Below, piece after piece: positions 35,901 to 47,275 of a stretch of DNA of 64,000 nucleotides. Under the pieces are notes generated by a model. That model did not search any database and was not told where the DNA came from. It saw nothing but the letters and a program-made list of their open reading frames with translations. The stretch lies in NCBI GenBank assembly GCA_026874595.1, contig CM049313.1, positions 79,850,659 through 79,914,658 of the forward strand, given 5' to 3'. The translations under genes and the position numbers were made by a program. Source of the DNA: Sipunculus nudus. Taxonomy: Eukaryota > Annelida > Sipuncula > Golfingiida > Sipunculidae. How positions within the stretch are numbered: position 1 is the first letter of the stretch; every line of letters begins with the position of its first letter.

Positions 35901-37779
35901 CAGGAATATTGATCATGTGACTGCCAGATGATTTTGACCTCCAGGTGGCGTCACCTGTGTTGACCTACTTTCTGGGGGAAAAAATGGTCTTTTTACACTT
36001 CTTCCAAGATAAGTCACAAAGTATTGAAATTTTGGCCTTCATATCATAGCAAACAGTTCCTTGGAGGAAGGGGAATAATTTGAGTATAAATTCAGTCAAG
36101 TCATTTTCAAGATGGCGTCTCTACAGAACTTCAAATTGTGTGGGTTGCAAAATTTAGCAACTTGATGTGTTTCCATACAGGATGTATTGTCTGTTACCAA
36201 ATATTTTCGGAACTGCTGCAGCCTTCAGTTTCAAATTTCACAGGAATATTGATCATGTGACTGCCAGATGATTTTGACCTCCAGGTGGCGCCAGCTGTGT
36301 TGACCTACTTTCTGTGGGACATAATGTTCCTTTCCACTTCTTTCAAGATAAGTCATAAAGTAATAAAATTTTGGCCTTCATATTATAGTCAACAGTTCCT
36401 TAGAGGAAGTGGATAATTCTAGTATAGATTCAGTCAATTCATTTTCAAGATGGCGTCTCTATGGAACTGTGTCGATTGCAAAATTTGACAGCTTGATGTG
36501 TTTCTATAAATGATGAATTGTCTGTTACTAACTATCTTAGGAACTGCATCATGTGACTGCTAAATAATTTGACCTGCAGGTGGCGCCATCTGTGTTTACC
36601 TTCTTTCTACAGGTTGTAATGGTCTTTACTGCTTTTTCCAAGATATGTCATAAAGTATAAATACTTTGGCTTTTATGTCATAGTCAACAGTTCCTTAGAG
36701 GAAGAGGAATAATTTGAGTATAAATTCAGTCAAGTGATTTTCAAGATGGCATAACTACGGAACTTGATGTGTTTCTATACATGATGTATTGTCTGTTACC
36801 AAATATCTTAGGAACTGCTGCAGCCTTCAGTTTCAAATTTCACAGGAATATTGATCATGTGACTGCTTAATGATTTTGACCTCCAGGTGGTGCCACCTGT
36901 TTAGCTACTTTCAGCAGGCTGTAATGGTGTTTTCTGCTTTTATCCAAAATATGTCATTAAGTATTTATTTGTTATAATCCACAAAAACAGAGTCTCCTCT
37001 AGGACCCTTGGACTGATCTTTCCAAAACATGGCATACTTGTTCCCTCACCTATGTAGTTGTAGGTAACAATGATGGAGAACCTTTCTGTGCAGTACAAAC
37101 CTGGGTTTCTTTTATATAACAACCCTCAATCTCAGGAGTGGTTCAACATATTTAGCTGAAATTTTGCATATTCATAGATCTTGGACTCCTCAGACTTACA
37201 CTCAAGACTGATGATGCCATCTGCAATTGTTTTCCCATGGCATCCCTGGTACATTTGCTGTGGGTGAAAATTGCTCATATCTCAGAAGTGGTTCAATGTA
37301 TTGATCTGAAATTTGTCATGTCTATCCATCTAGGAAAGTTTTCTCGTTAACCAGACAGGTGGCGCCACCTACACTACTTTTTGCGGAGTGTCCAACTTTG
37401 CATTTGCCATCTGATCGTCTTAGTGTTTTTTCAGTGTATTGGGATGAAATTGTGCATGTCCATAGATCTTCGTCACCTCAATCTCGTAAACAAGACTGGT
37501 GGCGCCATCTGCAATAATTTTCCTTTGGTGTCCATTCATACATTTGCTTTTGGTGAAAATTGCTCATATCTCAGGAGTATTGGTCTGAAATTTGGCATGT
37601 GCAGTCATCTTGGAAAGTTTTCTCATAAACAATATAGGTGACGCCACCGACCTTGTGCAATAGGACAATGTTTACTTGGAAAGGAATGAATGGTATTTTC
37701 ACATTCATTTATTTTTTTATCACTTGCCAAATTGCACAGTAATTCACAGAGTGAACATTAGACCCCTGGGTCTCCTGTT
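32931..37779 (+). mobile_element. Family C element with a tandem core of about 340 bp
   Basis: 5' TTTTTAGTTCACTCTGTGAA and 3' TTCACAGAGTGAAC, a 14 bp inverted match, then GACCCCTGGGTCTCCTGTT. GTCCACTGTCCACCGTCC lies near the 5' end. The core is about eight copies of a unit of about 340 bp (GATGTATTGTCTGTTACC, CTGCTGCAGCCTTCAGTTTC, TTGACCTCCAGGTGGCGCC, CAACAGTTCCTTAGAGGAAG, CAAGATGGCGTCTCTAC). One unit is split by the 34364-35502 insertion. No coding capacity seen. Confidence 0.75.
34364..35502. mobile_element. 1.1 kb DNA transposon-like insertion, CAGAG termini
   Basis: Terminal inverted repeats CAGAGTATGCGAAA (left) and CAGAGTTTGCGAAA (right, reverse complement). Flanked by ATGTAT on both sides (34358-34363 and 35503-35508); uninterrupted units read GATGTATTGTCTG. 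Subterminal regions at both ends are dense in GGTCC/GGACC and GCAGGAC motifs, as expected of transposase-binding arrays. The CAGAG ends resemble hAT, but hAT normally makes 8 bp duplications, so the superfamily is uncertain. A 94-residue open frame overlapping the left end is not convincing. Confidence 0.7.
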
Positions 37780-37965
37780 TTAAAGATTGTTTCAATAATT
37801 TAAATGCTGCAAGTTCAAGGATAATAAGTTCTCAGATTTGTAACAAATTTGTTACAAGGTCATTGGTTAAGGTCACAGGACCGTCATTCTGAAAAATTTC
37901 TGAAAAAATATCCTTATTGACAAATTCAGCTGAGTGTCAAGACCCCTGGGTCCCGAGTTCATATG
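37780..37965 (+). repeat. Family D/E host element, 3' end
   Basis: After family C the host resumes (TTAAAGATTGTTTCAATAAT) and ends CAGCTGAGTGTCAAGACCCC, TGGGTCCCGAGTT. The ending resembles the family A/C 3' ends. Confidence 0.5.
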
Positions 37966-38008
37966 TACAATTCACACTTTTAATTTGAGTTAAGAACTGA
38001 TTTTAAGT

Positions 38009-38243
38009 TTGAGGCCCTGGACAGTCCAGGGGTAAAACATCCAGCTCTCCACTAGTGACCTGGGTTCCATCCCTGGCATGGCTATGAGAGTGGGTAGCAG
38101 TTGCCTGTCCAAGGCCTGTGGTTTTCCCTTGTTTTCTTCAGTTTCCACCACCCCTACACTACACTGAATGCAACCATCTGAGCCATGGAGAGTGCCATGA
38201 TTAGTTATAATTACTATTTGTACAACCCATGTAAATAAATAAG
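38009..38243 (+). repeat. tRNA-derived SINE
   Basis: A tRNA-like head ends in GACCTGGGTTCCATCCCTGG (B box like). The central TGTGGTTTTCCCTTGTTTTC plus TTCAGTTTCCACCACCCC resembles the conserved middle of many invertebrate SINE/LINE tails, and the 3' end is AATAAATAA-rich. The A box is not clear. Sense orientation in intron 4. Confidence 0.55.
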
Positions 38244-39143
38244 TTTATATTATTTGTAATTAACATCGAGACAGTGGGAAAGGGCCTCGATATCGTTCAT
38301 CATCAGGGCCAGTGTCATATGCTGTTGTTTATAAAGGCTGTTTCACACTGGCTTTATGACATAATTCGTTTCCATACTAAATGTCTTCCCCTGAGCATTT
38401 ATATATTACTTTGTAGATAAAATATATACCTTTCCTGGTACTTATCATTGATTGTAAATCAAGTGTATACCTTTCCTGGCATGTGGTTGCCTCTTTCTGG
38501 CTCATTATCCCGTGCTGAAGTCATCTGATGGCATCATGTTCCATGATCAACATTTTCAGGGTGTGGAAATTGGATGTGTTGTCTGTATTTTGGTGTGGCA
38601 AACTGAAGGACCTTGAATATTACATGTTTATACTTTGTGTCTGGATTAGGTGTGAAACAGCCTTAGTGTATTCTGTATACTATTATACTTAATTTGATCA
38701 AGCTTTACTTCAGCATTTAAAAAAACCTTGCTAGAGTACAGAGGTGTTCCACTGCTCAGGTTTTATCCCTTTTCTCAGACTTTTCTAGTCTGTTTCAAAA
38801 CAAAATAATAAAAAATGCTTTCAAACGCGAATATGCAGGCCATTTTAAACTAGGTGAAAAAATACCTTGGAAAAATATTTTGATAATATCCCAGATACAA
38901 TGATTGAAATACTGATTGTAGATCTGTGGAAAAACACTGTTTCAAATCATTATCAACCTTTGTTTGGAGACGGTGCAATGTACCATCTTAGGTCCCAACC
39001 TGCATAAAACAATAATAATGAAAACCTGAAAGGTTGATATGGACATACCTGGATTATAGCAATTGGCTGTTGTTTCTATGTCATAGAATTGGATGTAGTC
39101 TTAGCTCATATTTATTTGGTCATGTTTCAGTAAACACACACAC

Positions 39144-39198
<55 letters not shown>

Positions 39199-40375
39199 TT
39201 TATTTCTTTTTCTTCCATCATTCATTCATTTTGATGATACCATTAACAAGCATGAATGTTGTTGCTTCATCATGTGCATGACTGAGGTGAATGCTGTATA
39301 TGGTGGTCCAGGCAAGAAGGGCAAAATGCTGAGAAATCTGATTTACTGTGAAGATCATACTACTGTATCATAACCATTATCTGGAAATGGCGACATTAAT
39401 GAGGAAAGGATAACTTCACTTGAATACAAAAACTTTGTGAGGCTTAGTTTATCTTTGTGATTATCATGTTTGGAGTGCTTGTTGTCTGGTTTGTTCTGAA
39501 CTTCATGAATGAATGGTAATGTGTATTGTTATACAAAGCCTGGACCATCTGTGCACGCATCACACCAACATCTGCAACACCCCTGCCACTTTGTGGCCAC
39601 CATTTATTTATTAAAGTAGCCTTACATAATTTGGTGGCTGAATAGCATGGATAGAATAGTTGATGACAGTGGGTTAATAAAGAAGCTCTGGTTTTGGTGA
39701 CAGTTCTGAAAATAAATGTATAATGTTGACACTCGAGAAACCTTTCCATAGTCCCATGAGGAAGATGCTTTAGGTTTTTATAATTATAAGATTTTAAAGG
39801 CTGCCTGCAATAAACCAGTGAATGAATCGAAATTCATGCGGTATTTGCTGATGCACCATATAAATTTTCATTAGTTGTGAATCTTATTGTATCAATAGTA
39901 ATTAACTGGCTAGTGATTTACTTCCACACCACTAGAAATACAAAATAACCAGAAAGATTCTTGTGATGAAAGAGTAAGTTTAATCAAGACAAAGAATTTT
40001 TAATATGACCTGGTGTGATAAAATTCAATTTGCCAGTATTTACCAGCTAAAAGTATCATTTTCTGCCGGCATGGACTTTTGATTATTTGCAGGCATTTTG
40101 CCAACCCTGATTGTAAATTTCTTATCTAAATCTATCTAACATGTAGACAATTTTATGAGAGAAAGCTTTGAGTGTGGAATAGAATTTTCTCAAGTAAGAG
40201 GAATTCAGTTTTTTCACTCAGTTTTGGTAATGCATCAAAGTAAAACTCCCCTAGTGGGGCAAATTGGGGGTTGAGTTGGGGGGGGGGGGGGACCAAGGTG
40301 CAGGTGGTTGCAGGCTGTGGCGTAGTTTAGTCGTAAGTTGATGTTGCATGCCTGTGTTTCTCTTTATTTACACAG
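38244..40375. other. 3' end of intron 4, mostly unique AT-rich sequence
   Basis: No gene or known repeat recognised, apart from a (TA)n microsatellite at about 39143-39195 preceded by (CA)n, and a G run near 40279-40293. The acceptor tract TCTCTTTATTTACACAG closes the intron. Confidence 0.5.
39133..39196. repeat. (CA)n(TA)n microsatellite
   Basis: Alternating ACACACACAT then about 25 TA dinucleotides with one TG interruption. Confidence 0.97.
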
Positions 40376-40463
40376 CCTGGTTACTATGACATGCAATTCC
40401 AGCCCACTACCACGCTAGCAGCGGGGCGCGACCAGGCTGCTCTTTCATCCGTGCCATACACAG
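40376..40463 (+). CDS. UBAP2L: UBAP2L-like exon 5 of window
   Basis: Reads PGYYDMQFQPTTTLAAGRDQ then AALSSVPYT plus one base. It corresponds to the family's RLPLDYYG-F segment followed by an ...RD..L...PY run. Acceptor TTTATTTACACAG at 40375; donor TACACAG|GTGAGA. Joins in phase 0 to exon 4 (RLPL-PGYYD) and leaves phase 1. The 25 kb intron before it is the longest in the window. Confidence 0.92.
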
Positions 40464-40769
40464 GTGAGATAAAGCAGCCATGTTTATAAATGTTTAATAT
40501 TGATAAAAAATGTAAATCTGAATGTCTTGGAAATTGCTGTCAAATCTTGAGGGTTATAATCCAGTGGCAGGACTGGGAGGTAATGGATTTTCATCACTCT
40601 GGAAATATCTGTAAATATTTATTTTTATAAAATTTCATCAGATGTCTAGATCAAACTGCAGTGCATATTTACTGGTGTTAAAATATTCTTTCTTCACTTG
40701 CCTTCTGATTTTCATTCTTAACTGAAAGCTACCAAAAGTATATGCATTTGTAAAACAAAAGCTTGGACA

Positions 40770-42155
40770 GTCTAAAGGGTACAGAGGTTGACATTCAGGA
40801 GGGTACGGAGGTTGACAGTCAGAAGGGTACAGAGGGGGACAGTCAGGAGGGTACAGAGGGGGACGGTCAGGAGGGTACAGAGGGGGACGGTCAGGAGGGT
40901 ACAGAGGGGGACGGTCAGGAGGGTACAGAGGGGGACGGTCAGGAGGGTACAGTCAGGAGGGTACAGAGGGGGACGGTCAGGAGGGTACAGAGGGGGACGG
41001 TCAGGAGGGTACAGAGGGGGACGGTCAGGAGGGTACAGAGGGGGACGGTCAGGAGGGTACAGAGGGGGACGGTCAGGAGGGTACAGAGGGGGACGGTCAG
41101 GAGGGTACAGAGGGGGACGGTCAGGAGGGTACAGAGGGTGACGGTCAGGAGGGTACAGAGGAGGACGGTCAGGAGGGTACAATGGGGGGAAAGACAGGAG
41201 GGTACAGAGGGGGACAGTCAGGAGGGTACAGAGGGGGACGGTCAGGAGGGTACAGAGGGGGACGGTCAGGAGGGTACAGAGGGTGACGGTCAGGAGGGTA
41301 CAGAGGGGGACGGTCAGGAGGGTACAGTCAGGAGGGTACAGAGGGGGACGGTCAGGAGGGTACAGAGGGGGACGGTCAGGAGGGTACAGAGGGGGACGGT
41401 CAGGAGGGTACAGTCAGGAGGGTACAGAGGGGGACGGTCAGGAGGGTACAGAGGGGGACGGTCAGGAGGGTACAGAGGGGGACAGCCGGAGGGTACAGAG
41501 GGGGACGGTCAGGAGGGTACAGAGGGGGACGGTCAGGAGGGTACAGAGGGGGACGGTCAGGAGGGTACAGAGGGGGACGGTCAGGAGGGTACAGAGGGGG
41601 AGGGTACAGAGGGGGACGGTCAGGAGGGTACAGAAGGGGACGGTCAGGAGGGTGCAGAGGGGGACGGTCAGGAGGGTACAGAGGGGGACGGTCAGGAGGG
41701 TACAGAGGGGGACGGTCAGGAGGGTACAGAGGGGGACGGTCAGGAGGGCACAGAGGGGGACGGTCAGGAGGGCACAGAGGGGGACGGTCAGGAGGGTACA
41801 GAGTGGGACGGTCAGGAGGGTACAGAGTGGGACAGACAGGAGGGTACAGAGGGGGACGGTCAGGAGGGTACAGAGGGGGACGGTCAGGAGGGTACAGAGG
41901 GGGACGGTCAGGAGGGTACAGAGGGGGACGGTCAGGAGGGTACAGAGGGGGACGGTCAGAAGGGTACAGAGTGGGACGGTCAGGAGGGTACAGAGGGGGA
42001 CGGTCAGGAGGGTACAGAGGGGGACGGTCAGGAGGGTACAGAGGGGGACGGTCAGGAGGGTACGGAGTGGGACAGACAGGAGGGTACGGCGGGGGACGGT
42101 CAGGAGGGTACAGAGTGGGACAGACAGGAGGGTACAGAGGGGGACAGTGCTCAGT
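40770..42155. repeat. Tandem array R3, 24 bp G-rich minisatellite, more than 50 copies
   Basis: Unit GAGGGTACAGAGGGGGACGG plus TCAG, with occasional shortened GAGGGTACAGTCAG units and point variants (AGAGTGGGAC, GGGCACAG). Each unit holds at least two runs of three or more G on the plus strand. Because 24 is a multiple of three, long open frames appear in several frames on both strands, up to 488 codons; these are by-products. Lies in intron 5 and ends about 220 bp before exon 6. Confidence 0.97.
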
Positions 42156-42376
42156 ATGTGATGCATCAGTATCAGTCCTCTAACAGAAAGCTTGCTGTAA
42201 GATTCATTAAGTGCCAGTTGTTTCAATAAGAGGAACTGGCATTTAGATGAGCTGATAGGAAACTTTGTGTATGATTATTAACAACACTGTTAATTCACTG
42301 ATCGGTGCTTGAATTGATGTAAGCTGATTGGTAACCTAGTGTATGTTTATTAACAGCACTTTTAATTCACTGACAG

Positions 42377-42570
42377 GAGCTGATGGTAAGCTGAACCGAG
42401 TGGAAGCCCAGTCGCCAGTACAGGGTCAGACGACGCAGGCTCAGCAGACAGTGTCAGCACACCAGCAGACCTTTATCAATGCTGCAGGAGCCCTGCCAGC
42501 ATACAGCTACTATTACCCTGGTGCTGGAATCCTGCCTGGAGGCTACTCCTACACACCCGCTGTGTTTCCA
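42377..42570 (+). CDS. UBAP2L: UBAP2L-like exon 6 of window: Gln/Ala block and YSYYYPGAG
   Basis: Two bases complete Gly, then ADGKLNRVEAQSPVQGQTTQ, AQQTVSAHQQTFINAAGALP, AYSYYYPGAGILPGGYSYTP, AVFP. It aligns by pattern with the UBAP2L stretch of Gln-rich linker, QQPFLNPALPPGYSY and a Gly/Tyr/Pro-rich run. Acceptor CACTGACAG at 42376; donor TTTCCA|GTAAGT, phase 0 out. An in-frame read-through past the donor soon hits a stop. Confidence 0.93.
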
Positions 42571-42596
42571 GTAAGTAAACACATTGGCACACACTT

Positions 42597-44017
42597 TTTG
42601 TAAATTTTTCAAGTTCTTAGCATAAATATAAAATCAGTACCTTAAATTTTTCCCAACTTTGACCATGGCACTTTTATTCCTGTAAGTACCTTTGATTTAA
42701 TTTTCACAGCAGATACACATGTAATAAAACTGTTTAATTCTGAAATTAAAAAAAAAAAACTAAAAATTTAAGCCAGTTATTAAATTTTTTCAGGCTCTAT
42801 TTGTTATTGCTTGCATTGTCAAGCAGCCCAACTATCACTAGAGGTCATTCAGTTGAGTTCTCTCTGCTTACCTGATTTGTATTGGCTCACTTGGGGGGGG
42901 GGGGGGGGGGGAGCAGAGGTCACAGGTCTCATATCACCTCCCCCACTCCCCCCCCCCCCCCAACCAACTGTAATGCAAATATTTTTGTTGAAATGTATTT
43001 CCTTAATTGTAAAGCTGTTTCCACTCCATTGTACAAAACTGTTCTAATTTAAGGAGTAATCCCTAATGCCATGTTATGGTAATGTAACATTTTAATTAAA
43101 TTCATTTCATTTTAAATAATTTTAACAAATTAAAATATGATTAAACCCATGAGGGAGCATAATTTGTTAACATATGATTATGAGCCAAATTAGGGTTAAA
43201 TGAATGTGCAATTTCAATTTGTAATTTCTTAATCAAGTTATTTATTCATATTTGTATTGTTTTGCAAATTTAAAAATTGTTCTTTTGTGGTAAAACAATA
43301 AATAAATGTGTATATATAATTTATATAATGTTTTGTTTTCTGACAAAAAGGATAAATGGTGATGCAAATTAGAATTGTGAATCAACCTATATATACAGAT
43401 ATATGTGTTATATTGCAAATATATAAATTTTATAAACTTGAAAAAAAATTGATGTTGTTAAAAGAATGAGGATCTTATGCAAACATTTGTTCATTATTTT
43501 CCTCCCTTAGCAGAAAATGAAATAAAGTGATTGGCTTTGTTTGTCCAACTCTGTCTGTTTTTAAATATTTAATAATTATGAATAAACTTTTCCTCCTGTA
43601 AGCACTGCTGCCTTAAATTTTGTATCCTGTGTGTATATGCAGAAGTGTTGTAACTCATGCCATTAACACCCCCCCCCTTCCATTGAGCCCTTGCAGCTGT
43701 GGACTGCCCCATTAGTTTTATATCAACTGTTCAAGGATATATTAGATGAGAACAAAAATAAGTGTAATTAAAAACTTAGAATATATTGTAAATATATTAT
43801 ATTCTTGCCTCAGCAGAATTAGATTTATATCAAAGGGGTCAGTTGTGTCTGTCCATCTCTGTTAATATAATTAAATATAGAAATAATAATAAATCAACTT
43901 GTTTCCTATAAACTCTGTTGAATGCGTCCTGTCTCTCCTTTTTTCTCTCTCTCCTCCTTTGTATTTGCTAAAATTTTCCAAAATTCAGCTCAGTGACGTG
44001 ACCCTTCAGTCCCTTGT
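42597..44017 (+). mobile_element. Truncated family A element (3' part)
   Basis: Starts within the core repeat only about 26 bp after the exon 6 donor (TTTTTCAAGTTCTTAGCATA, ACCTTAAATTTTTCCCAACT). Runs through poly-G and poly-C tracts (about 42893-42912 and 42949-42961) and ends CAGCTCAGTGACGTGACCC, TTCAGTCCCTTGTT. The 5' half is missing. Confidence 0.65.
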
Positions 44018-44199
44018 TATCTATTATATTTGACTTCAGCCTATTATGAATGCACTGACATCCATAAATACAATTATCATCTAGTCAGTCATGCATTTAA
44101 GTGTGGAAAGGCCATTATTACTCATATATGGTAGCTTAAGCTCTATAAATAGTTGTGGTTATAGTTTAGAGTTTTATCCATAATTGTTAGATGTGTTTT

Positions 44200-46601
44200 T
44201 AGCGAACCTGTGAGCTTATGCGATGGTGCGGCGTCGTGCGTCGTCTGTACATTAACCATAGCTATCTCAAAAACGGAAGGAGCTAGCATCACCAAATTTT
44301 TTGCAAATAATCAGTCATCCTAATAACTATATCGGATTTTGTTTATTTTTTTTCTAACTGCATTTTCTTAGATTTTATAGGTAAAAAGCTAAAAAAACTT
44401 TAAAAATCTTCTTCTCCAAAACTGTCCAGCCAAATTTTCCAATATTTCACAGAAATGATCCCTGGAACAATCTTTCTCAAATTTGTTTGAATGGTTCCAG
44501 TTCGGGAATTTTTGGCCGAGATACAGGAGGTTGAACTTTGTTAACTGTGCAAAAAAGCATATTAAAATTTAAATCTCAGAAACGGCTGTAGCTATCATCA
44601 CCAAATTTTATGCCAATTTGGTCACATAGGTCATATATGCGATTGAGGTATTGGTGGCGCCACCTGCATCGGCCTTTTTTGTACAGGGTCATCAGTGCCT
44701 GTTTCACACTGAGGGCTACAAAAAACTTCTTCTCTGAAACCATATGGCCAAAATGTTTAATATTGCACAGAAATGATCCTAGGGTAGTGCTTTCCTAAGT
44801 TTGTTCAAATGGTCTCTTTTCAGTGACTTTTGGCTAAGCTATGGGAAGCTGAATTTAGTCATATGCCATAACAGCCCATTTTAGCTCAGTGGCTCCAAAG
44901 ATCTTCTTCTCAAAAACCACTGGGCCAAATTCTTAAATCTCACACATTAATTATCCTGAGATGTTGATAATTCAAGTTTGTTCAAATGGTTTTGGTTCAG
45001 TGCTTTTTGGCTGAGTTACGGGAAGCTGAACTTAGCCAGTTTGCTGTATCATCCTATATGAGTTATAAACCTGTGAAACGTTTTTCGACTGATGCCACTG
45101 AAGCCAGTTTGTTAAATATTTTACAAGAATAATTCCTACAATAATTCTTAAAATAATTGTCATTAATGGTTCCACATGAATGATTTTTGGCTGAATTATG
45201 GAGATTGAATTGAGTCATTTTACCATATATGTTAGCTGTTTGATGCTGTTACATCTAGCCTGGCACCAGTTTATCAGCATCTATTACATCATGCCACTAG
45301 ACCTTTAAATTTCAGGTTATCTTTGGTTAATATTGACAAGAGAGTTTTTTTAAAAGCTTTTAAAAAATTTAGATTTATGATTTAAGTTACTCATCATACC
45401 AGGCAGTGTTACAATCATGGATATTCAGCTCTCTGTGACAACTTTATGTGGATTATAAATTATTGGTATCCCTACTCAACTTAATTCAAGAATTTGCCAT
45501 CAGTGAGATATATCTGTATTTTAATTTTGCATTCAGTATTCATCCGTTAAAATTTTACATATATTCCTGATTTCCTTTTTATAAAAAGTCAGCTGAAAAG
45601 CATTTTGTATCGGGAAAATAAATTTCAAAGTTATTTCAAGTAGGGACCACTTTTGTGTTCAGATGGCAGCACTTGGTTTACCATTGGCAGATTGCCAGTG
45701 CCTTGATGTTGGCCTTTAGCCAAGATGATGTCAGCTCTATAAATAGTTTTGGCACAGTGCCAGGATTGGAAGAAGTGCAGCCAGGTATAGATCAAGAGTT
45801 CACTCAGTGCAGTAGCTGCATTCTATTTATAGCTTTGGCAGACTGCTCACTGCATCATATTTGGCACCAAAGTTCAGCCTGAATCTATTTATAGCTTTGA
45901 CAGACTGCCAACTGTGTCAGATTATGCAACAGGTCAAAAGTTCACTCAGTCTAGCCAGGTGCAAGTCAAGAGTTCACTCAGTGCATTAGCTTGAGGCAGC
46001 AATTTGTCAGAGGTCACTTAGGGGCAACTGCCTTACTCACCTAAGCCTGGTCAGCCCCATGCATCAGACTCAAGGTAATTTTGTTGTATTGGACTGATAT
46101 TTTGACCTGTCTATGCGTCTTTGATGGTATTCTCATTTACAAGACAGGTGGTGCCACGTACATTGACTTTTGCACAGTGTATGTGCCTGCTTATTTCTAC
46201 AGAGGAATTTGATATATCAGCCTGAAATTGGGCATATTTATACATATTGAATAGCTTTGTCTTATACAAGACTGGTGGTGCCACCTACAATCATTTTTGC
46301 ACATTGTGTGTCCCTGCTTATTTCTCAGGAGGGGTTTGATATATCAGTCTGAAAATTGGCATATGTGTATATCTCTGATAGCTTCAAAGTATACAAGACT
46401 GGTGGTGCCAGCTACAATTGTTTTTGTGTTGTGTGCACCCATGCCAGAATTTCAGCAGTGACGTTTGTGTAATTGTTTCTTATTCAAAATGTTTAGTACT
46501 TGCATTGTTCATATACATGAAAAGTAATGGTCCAGCATTGAAGCATTATACCTGGTGTATTTCCAAATGCACAGGATTGCATTAGGCCTGAAGGCCTTGT
46601 T
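44200..46601 (+). mobile_element. Family B element, copy 2
   Basis: Starts TTTTTAGCGAACCTGTGAGC and ends GCACAGGATTGCATTAGGCC plus TGAAGGCCTTGTT. Structure as copy 1, with a GGTGGCGCCACC palindrome at about 44652. No coding capacity. Confidence 0.75.
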
Positions 46602-47083
46602 TCCAATATGACAATACATCATGCAAAGCTTATGCAAAATGTACAGTTGATTTAGGGAATATTGAGCCAGTCCTATAAGGCACTTTATGAAAATTATAGA
46701 TAAATCTGTCCTGCATCAAGTTTATTAAACCATGATATATAAAAAAACTGTAGACCAGTGGTGTTTTCCATGCCCATGCAAAATCTTTCATTTGTAGGTG
46801 CCTGTTGGTTTTATTCAGTTTAATATTTGACTCATTTGCTCCACTGGTATTGAATGCTTTCAAGGCAACTGCCGTCTCTGAAATTCTGTCATGGTCTGTT
46901 GATCACAAAATTTTTAAAGCCATGTCGGTTGAATTACTAAAGTAGGTTATACCAAAGTAATTCCTGTTAAACAGTTAGTGCATGAGATCTTTTGTAGGCA
47001 GTTTAAGTCTCATGTTGTTGGAAGATTGTAACAGGTTTGTCATATTTTGTGGAGTATAAATAGCAAGTGTTATCACATTTCAG
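46602..47083. other. 3' end of intron 6, nothing recognised
   Basis: AT-rich unique sequence ending in the acceptor TTATCACATTTCAG. Confidence 0.5.
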
Positions 47084-47177
47084 GTGCCATCTGTGACAAA
47101 TACTGGCCATGCTGGAACAAACGCCAATGCTCAGTTCCAGAAAGCAAATGCTTACTCTTCTCACACCTATGGCACAG
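47084..47177 (+). CDS. UBAP2L: UBAP2L-like exon 7 of window
   Basis: Reads VPSVTNTGHAGTNANAQFQK then ANAYSSHTYGT plus one base. Matches the family segment VPP.SAK...-F.QASGYG.HAYGT. Acceptor ACATTTCAG at 47083; donor GGCACAG|GTAGGT. Phase 0 in, phase 1 out. Confidence 0.92.
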
Positions 47178-47275
47178 GTAGGTAAAACACATATTTGCAT
47201 ATATTTTAATTTATAGGTCAGAAAATGTAAATTTTCCAAAAATTAATTAGTTTTAAAACGTGAATAACTGATCTT

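Noticed and set aside
40763-42229. 488-codon open frame (EGTEGDGQ repeats) and matching open frames on both strands
   Set aside because: The 24 bp minisatellite has a period divisible by three and no stop in its unit, so several frames stay open. It sits inside intron 5 with no splice link in phase to the UBAP2L exons.
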